Source: Candidatus Kapaibacterium sp. (GTDB lineage: Bacteria; Bacteroidota; Ignavibacteria; Kapaibacteriales; Kapaibacteriaceae). From it: 43,860 bases of DNA. Numbering within the stretch: the stretch's first letter is position 1; every line of letters starts with the position of its first letter. The notes under the pieces were generated by a model that saw nothing but the letters and a program-made list of their open reading frames with translations, was not told the DNA's origin and did not search any database. The stretch is taken from assembly GCA_030833725.1 (NCBI GenBank), contig JAURGP010000012.1, positions 1 to 43,860 on the forward strand, in the 5' to 3' direction. Positions 40,016 to 43,860 of the stretch are shown here, one piece after another. The translations under genes were made by a program, and so were the position numbers.

Positions 40016-41274
40016 CACAACTCGTAATAAAGCAGCGACGACACGCGTGTAGCCAGTCCCGTAGCTGCATCAACGTTGGCACGCGAGCCCACAGCCCACT
40101 CCAGGCCAAGTCGCATACCGCTGAAGACATCCCAGAAGGTATTCGCCGCCAGCTGCCATCCCCAGCGATACGTGGTAGACGGGTCGTAGGCGCGCGTGTC
40201 GTGGGTGAGAGCGCTCAGAGCAACCATGGAACGCATGGCAGCCGTCCATTGATACTCACCAGCAATAAAGCCACTGGCGGTGAATGCCAGCTGCACTTCA
40301 TCGGATGCAGGGTTGACGTGTACCGTTCGCCCCTTGCCTGCCAAGGTCGGGAAGGCATCAGCAACGCCCTGCCCGAAGGCTGTGTTGACATAGATCCGCG
40401 TCTGAGGATCGACATCCACGGCTGCAGAGGCCGAGAGCCCCCAGCCAACCTGCACCTGCAGATCCTGCGCTACTCCATACCGACCAGCAATCAACGGCAG
40501 CACCAAGGATGCCTCGACCATTCCCCAGTCCGTTGAGCGCCGTGCACGGATCACCGGATCTGGCAGAACCTGACTGGACTGGATGCCAGTACTATCAAAC
40601 GAGGTCACCGTATGATCCACGAACTCGGCACCGATCGTCAGCTCTGTATCCTGCAACAGGTCGCGCAGACGATATCGAATTTGCGGAAAGAGATTGGCAT
40701 TGGCTCCCAGGGGGCCGTTAAGGTCCACCATCATCGGCAGGAGCGTTACGTGCGAGAACAAACTCCATGTTTGCCCAACCAGCACATCCCCAAACTCGGC
40801 GTAGGCATGGCGCAGACGGAAGCCATCCGATCCGTTGAAGTCTGTTTCAAGACGGAGGATAATTCTTCCCACTTCCGACTCCCGCATCCCGACAAGTGCC
40901 AGACGCGTTTGTCGCAGGTCATCATAGAAGTGAGGATCGAACGCCGCAGCTTCACCAACAGGAATGTCCGCCGTGGTAAAGCTGGATGGTACAGCCATGC
41001 GATGCCCGTTGATCACGGCAAGGTTGCGGATCGAGGCCTGCACTTGTAACTGCATCTGACGGTCGCTACTGACAATGGTCAGCCCCCTGCTCCAGTCATG
41101 ATCGAGCGGTGCATCCTCGCGCAACGCCTCAGGAAGCACTGGCAGCGGCTCGACGCGCAGCGGCAATTCGATGCGACGAGCAGTATCGGGGATACCTTGG
41201 CCGTACATTAACGGTGCATTCCACGATGCACAGGAGCAGATCAGAGCGATTGAGAGCAGCGTAATGTGTTTCAT
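40015..41274 (-). CDS. DcaP-like outer-membrane porin
   Basis: A 419-residue exported protein. Residues 1-26 are the signal peptide (HITLLSIALICSCASW). The mature part has an N-terminal beta region (QLQVQASIRNLAVING) and a barrel with the DcaP signature: RLALVGMRESEVGRIILRLE, the FRLRHAYAEFGDVLVGQTWS segment, and a PMMVDLNGPLG loop, followed by alternating strands to the C-terminus LLYYEL. DcaP-type porins pass dicarboxylates and other small anionic solutes. The frame is open upstream to 41496, inside the divergent regulator; ATG 41274 gives the signal peptide. It is divergent from a Crp/Fnr regulator 127 nt away, which may control it, and is coupled to DUF429. Confidence 0.83.
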   Translation of the reverse strand: MKHITLLSIALICSCASWNAPLMYGQGIPDTARRIELPLRVEPLPVLPEALREDAPLDHDWSRGLTIVSSDRQMQLQVQASIRNLAVINGHRMAVPSSFTTADIPVGEAAAFDPHFYDDLRQTRLALVGMRESEVGRIILRLETDFNGSDGFRLRHAYAEFGDVLVGQTWSLFSHVTLLPMMVDLNGPLGANANLFPQIRYRLRDLLQDTELTIGAEFVDHTVTSFDSTGIQSSQVLPDPVIRARRSTDWGMVEASLVLPLIAGRYGVAQDLQVQVGWGLSASAAVDVDPQTRIYVNTAFGQGVADAFPTLAGKGRTVHVNPASDEVQLAFTASGFIAGEYQWTAAMRSMVALSALTHDTRAYDPSTTYRWGWQLAANTFWDVFSGMRLGLEWAVGSRANVDAATGLATRVSSLLYYEL

Positions 41275-41324
41275 ACAAGCCACGATATTACGGGATCTTG
41301 ACGACTTCGCACAGATGCAGCTCG

Positions 41325-41368
41325 GGAACAATCCAGGAACAATCTCGAAAAGATACACCGTAACTTTG
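41325..41368 (+). promoter_or_regulatory. Crp/Fnr gene promoter with phased direct repeat
   Basis: GGAACAATC occurs at 41325-41333 and again at 41336-41344, 11 bp apart, about one helical turn. TAACTTTG, an exact TAnnTTTG -7 box, follows at 41361-41368, and no TTTG -33 box is present. A start near 41375 would leave a leader of about 27 nt before the GTG at 41402. The repeat sits where a -33 box would be, as expected of an activator or repressor site. It also lies in the region upstream of the divergent porin. Confidence 0.5.
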
Positions 41369-41401
41369 AGGCGTCCCACACACCGACGAGCCGAGGTTGC
41401 C

Positions 41402-42109
41402 GTGAAAACTGAATTCCACGTCGCTTGTGAATCCTGCGGAGCGCGCATGACGTCCGTGTTTGCAACGCTAGAACCCGCGGAGATCACGGAAGTCACAACA
41501 ACGAAGAGCTGCCACCAGATACACCGCGGTGATGCGGTGTTTTCGGAAGGTCAGTACCCACGGGGCCTTCACTGCATCCATCACGGTCACATCAAACTGG
41601 TGCGATATGGTCGTGATGGTCGAGAGCAGATCATCCGCTTTGCCGGAGCCGGAGACACCATTGGCTATGCAGCCATGATCACGGGACAGCCATACACGAT
41701 CTCGGCCATTGCCGTGGAGTCCTCGGCCGTCTGTTTTGTCCCGAATGAGAACATCCACCGTTACTTGCGGGATAATCCTCAACTCAGTCTGCGTGTATTG
41801 CAACTGATGAGTCACGAGCTGCAGGATACCGAGCGTCGTGTAGTTGAGCTTGCACAGAAGTCAGTGCGCGAGCGGGTTGCCGAAGCACTCCTGGTGCTGC
41901 GGTCAACGTTTGGTACCGACGACGACGGTGAAACGCTCAACATGCCACTTACCCGCGAAGAAATTGCCGACATTGTCGGTACGGCACCGGAAAGCTTGAT
42001 CCGAATGCTGAGTGAGTTCAAGGCAGATCACGTGATCGAAACCGTGGGCCGACGGATCAAGGTCAAGAACGTCGAGGCATTGCGTATTGCTGCCGACCTG
42101 GAATTCTGA
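41402..42109 (+). CDS. Crp/Fnr family transcriptional regulator
   Basis: A 235-residue regulator. It has an N-terminal Cys pair (HVACESCGAR), a cyclic-nucleotide-binding-like beta-roll (residues 20-130, with IHRGDAVFSEGQYPRGLHCI and GREQIIRFAGAGDTIGYAAM), a dimerisation helix (LRVLQLMSHELQDTERRVVE), and a winged helix-turn-helix (LNMPLTREEIADIVGTAPES then LIRMLSEFKADHVIET). The beta-roll does not show a full Crp cAMP pocket, and the N-terminal cysteines fit an Fnr-like or redox type, common in Bacteroidota. The GTG at 41402 gives the family N-terminus and follows a -7 box; the frame is open to 41171, inside the porin gene. The divergent porin at 41274 is a likely target. Confidence 0.9.
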   Translation: MKTEFHVACESCGARMTSVFATLEPAEITEVTTTKSCHQIHRGDAVFSEGQYPRGLHCIHHGHIKLVRYGRDGREQIIRFAGAGDTIGYAAMITGQPYTISAIAVESSAVCFVPNENIHRYLRDNPQLSLRVLQLMSHELQDTERRVVELAQKSVRERVAEALLVLRSTFGTDDDGETLNMPLTREEIADIVGTAPESLIRMLSEFKADHVIETVGRRIKVKNVEALRIAADLEF

Positions 42110-42267
42110 CGACAGTCAGAAACCTTACTCATTCTGTGGTACTGTCTCGACGTCGCACGTACTGCACACATTCAGCTGAGGTACAGCATCAATGGTACAT
42201 CGAGCTCAATAGGAAAGGTGTGAGCATACGAACGATGGTGTCGTAGCGGAAAGCCAAACGATCAGGG

Positions 42268-42537
42268 TTAGTCCTGTTTCTTTCCGCGATAGAGCAGGGC
42301 AAAGGGGATCACGACACAGTAGCCGATCACCAGAACAACAGGGGCAACATCCACCGACAGTGGATTATCCCAGCCCGAACTCATGCCGAGCGAAAGCAAC
42401 ACAAATCCAAGAATAACGATGGCCACTCCTGCACCGACGAGGATGAATTGCTGTCGGGAGAGGGGCATGGTCCACTGCACCTTCGTACGGGACGAAGGTC
42501 TTGTGGCAGATCGTGAAGATCGAGACTGTTGTGCCAT
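42268..42537 (-). CDS. DUF3098 family small membrane protein
   Basis: An 89-residue protein. Residues 1-27 are Ser/Arg/Thr-rich (RSSRSATRPSSRTKVQWTMP). Two helices follow, FILVGAGVAIVILGFVLLSL and VAPVVLVIGYCVVIPFALLY, ending KKQD. The pattern, with the DNPLSVDVAPVVLVIGY stretch, is that of DUF3098, a small inner-membrane family found mainly in Bacteroidota and often near cell-division genes such as ftsX. ATG 42537 is preferred to an earlier ATG at 42552. Its upstream TATCTTGC is close to the -7 consensus and would give a near-leaderless mRNA. The 158-nt gap upstream of its 3' end (42110-42267) shows no recognisable feature. Confidence 0.78.
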   Translation of the reverse strand: MAQQSRSSRSATRPSSRTKVQWTMPLSRQQFILVGAGVAIVILGFVLLSLGMSSGWDNPLSVDVAPVVLVIGYCVVIPFALLYRGKKQD

Positions 42538-42572
42538 GGGCGCAAGATACAACGTTGATGAACAATCGCGTG

Positions 42573-43409
42573 CTAGAAGTGCACGCGAACACCTACAGAG
42601 TAGGTGATCATACTCAGGGCAGGTGCACTATTGAAGGGCCAGTTCATCTCTGACGCCCGTAGAGCCTTGAAGCCGGCAGCGATGCCATTTCGCACGAGGA
42701 AATGCATCACCGGCATTGCTGCGGGAGCATGCTTCCCAATCTCACGAACAAACCACGCCGCAACCCCATCTGCCGCACCCTCGATGATCGAACTGCCCGC
42801 CCAGTACCAGAAGAGGTGTCGCTCGTACACTAGTGCCCACTCAGCAGATGCGGTAATGCTCACGGGCTCGGCTACACGGACATTGATGGCTGCCGATGAC
42901 GCTTCACCGAACCGGAGTCCGTCAGCGAAGCGCGGCAGTTGATCTGCGCTGGGTTGTATGGCAAACCAGCTCAAGGGAGACGAACCAACGGACAGGTACA
43001 CACCTGCTTTCGTGTTGTCACCGAAGGTGTATCCATACGACGTTGCATCGGTGAAACCGAAACGCCATCCTGATACGGTTCCTTCACTCGTCCCGAGATC
43101 CCCCGCAATGGCATGGCGGACGTAGAGGCCATTCGACTGGCTCCGCGCAACCGAGGTACCATCGAGGAGTTTTGTGGATTCGAACCCAAACTCTGCGCCA
43201 ACGACCATACTCCCTGCAAGTGATGGTCCCTGATCTAGAGACCATGAGCTCAAGCCCCCTTGAATCTCGGTAAAGGGCGTGCGCTCCGTGAACACGCTAT
43301 CCCATTGCATAGCAAACGGCTTTCGTGTGCGCACGGAATCCTGGGCCGTAGCCATTACGGCATGCATCAGCATGAGACACGAAACAACGAGGGTAAGCAC
43401 AGCCTTCAT
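42573..43409 (-). CDS. outer-membrane protein, probable beta-barrel
   Basis: A 278-residue exported protein. The signal peptide is residues 1-22 (LTLVVSCLMLMHAVMATAQ). The mature part has alternating Gly/aromatic strands (GAEFGFESTKLLDGT; GLYVRHAIAGDLG; GWRFGFTDATSYGYTFGDNT; AGVYLSVGSSPLSWFAIQP), a segment with INVRVAEPVSITASAEWALV, and a C-terminus ITYSVGVRVHF ending in Phe, as in Bam-assembled barrels. I do not recognise a named family; the sequence could also be a periplasmic beta-sandwich. It begins 11 nt after the preceding gene's stop and so is probably co-transcribed with the Arg-rich-repeat protein. Confidence 0.75.
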   Translation of the reverse strand: MKAVLTLVVSCLMLMHAVMATAQDSVRTRKPFAMQWDSVFTERTPFTEIQGGLSSWSLDQGPSLAGSMVVGAEFGFESTKLLDGTSVARSQSNGLYVRHAIAGDLGTSEGTVSGWRFGFTDATSYGYTFGDNTKAGVYLSVGSSPLSWFAIQPSADQLPRFADGLRFGEASSAAINVRVAEPVSITASAEWALVYERHLFWYWAGSSIIEGAADGVAAWFVREIGKHAPAAMPVMHFLVRNGIAAGFKALRASEMNWPFNSAPALSMITYSVGVRVHF

Positions 43410-43420
43410 AGGTCTGATTT

Positions 43421-43860
43421 CTAATCTTCTGAAGAATCCGAGGGACGGTTACGGCGACTACGCATCTTCCGCTCGGATGGTTTCGTTGGATCAAGATTCT
43501 CTTTGTACAGGAACATGTCCGAGGTATACACCTTGGACCGACCTGGGGCCTTTGACTGTTGCTTCTTGGCTAGGCCCAAACCTCGTCCCTTGCGGGCAGA
43601 CAAAGAGGGTGGACCATTCCGACGCTGCTGTCCATCACGGCGTGGTGGGCGTCCATCGTCGCGGCGTGGTGGGCGTCCACCCTCGCGAGACTGCTGGCCC
43701 TCACGACGTGGTGGGCGGCCATCCTCACGACGTGGTGGGCGACCGTCCTCACGGCGTGGTGGGCGACCGTCGTCACGACGCTGCGGACGACCACCCTCGC
43801 GAAACTGCTGACCCTCACGACGTGGTGGGCGACCGTCGTCGCGACGCTGCGGACGACCAC
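43421..43860 (-). CDS. Arg/Gly/Pro-repeat protein, C-terminal part (5' end beyond window)
   Basis: The minus-strand frame is open from the right edge to a TAA at 43421, about 145 codons; the start is outside the window. The visible part is a tandem low-complexity region with units such as GRPPRRDDG, GRPPRREDG, GQQFREG and GQQSREG, rich in Arg, Gly, Pro and Asp/Glu. A conserved-looking tail follows (ARKGRGLGLAKKQQSK, then SKVYTSDMFLYKENLDP). RGG/RPP-type tails occur on RNA helicases, ribosome-associated factors and some pseudouridine synthases, and suggest RNA or DNA binding, but the folded domain is missing so I do not name a function. It is 11 nt upstream of the outer-membrane protein. Confidence 0.72.
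   Translation of the reverse strand, partial: GRPQRRDDGRPPRREGQQFREGGRPQRRDDGRPPRREDGRPPRREDGRPPRREGQQSREGGRPPRRDDGRPPRRDGQQRRNGPPSLSARKGRGLGLAKKQQSKAPGRSKVYTSDMFLYKENLDPTKPSERKMRSRRNRPSDSSED
43615..43860 (-). repeat. tandem coding repeats (24-27 bp units)
   Basis: On the minus strand the units GACGGTCGCCCACCACGTCG and variants, often followed by GGTCAGCAG- or GGCCAGCAG-type sequence, recur about nine times. A larger unit of about 66 bp, coding GRPQRRDDGRPPRREGQQ and FREG, is repeated nearly unchanged at the right edge. The units stay in frame, so they vary the length of a protein tail rather than break it. Confidence 0.85.

Noticed and set aside
1-43860. mobile elements, prophage, CRISPR array or restriction genes
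   Set aside because: I looked for transposase, integrase, terminal repeats and regular spacers on both strands and found none.

Overview
The window looks like a piece of a free-living Gram-negative chromosome from the Bacteroidota/Chlorobiota side of the FCB group; a Kapabacteria- or Ignavibacteria-like organism fits best. That placement is an inference from four things seen here. Three secreted proteins end in type IX secretion (por) sorting domains. Several promoters carry the Bacteroidota -7 element TAnnTTTG. There is a mitochondrial-type citrate synthase and a DUF3098 membrane protein. Base composition is moderately GC-rich. I see no transposase, integrase, phage gene or CRISPR array, so this is compact core-type chromosome rather than an island. 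Both edges cut through a gene.

Layout. 1-5137 (minus): a six-gene run of split transketolase (two subunits), CCA-adding enzyme, gamma carbonic anhydrase, a 65-residue membrane protein and a Memo-family protein running off the left edge. 5386-10402 (plus): a 1462-residue surface protein and a small secreted protein, both with sorting domains, separated by a terminator that overlaps the next promoter. 10407-11540: a cystathionine synthase/lyase-type PLP enzyme. 11568-15812 (minus): a PaaN-type aldehyde dehydrogenase, a repeat-containing membrane protein and alanine dehydrogenase. 15919-20907 (plus): DegT-type aminotransferase, LiaF-like membrane protein, class II photolyase, exported protein and EamA transporter. 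20875-22446 (minus): secreted beta-helix protein. 22494-26375 (plus): sedoheptulose-7-phosphate isomerase, tRNA-Thr, RlmI-type methyltransferase, TPR protein and bacilliredoxin. 26353-27030 (minus): YgjP-type metallopeptidase.

27057-31505 (plus) is the most unusual part. An ECF sigma factor is followed by a protein that appears to join an anti-sigma-like N-terminus, a membrane segment, a periplasmic coiled coil and an outer-membrane-type beta-barrel ending in Phe. A lipoprotein and a type IX-sorted multi-domain surface protein follow. It could be a one-protein envelope-to-cytoplasm signalling device. After it come an M1 peptidase, an ABC-2 permease (minus), the citrate synthase, tRNA-Val, a membrane pyrophosphatase, a DUF3050 protein, a DUF429 protein and a DcaP-like porin. 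The porin is divergent from a Crp/Fnr regulator whose promoter carries a helically phased direct repeat. The right end holds DUF3098, an outer-membrane protein and an Arg/Gly/Pro-repeat protein.

Across the whole window the octamer AGGGGGCT occurs 14 times on the two strands by hand count. I roughly expect about two. All copies are inside genes, in several reading frames and both orientations, so a DNA-level role such as a Chi-like recombination signal is worth testing.
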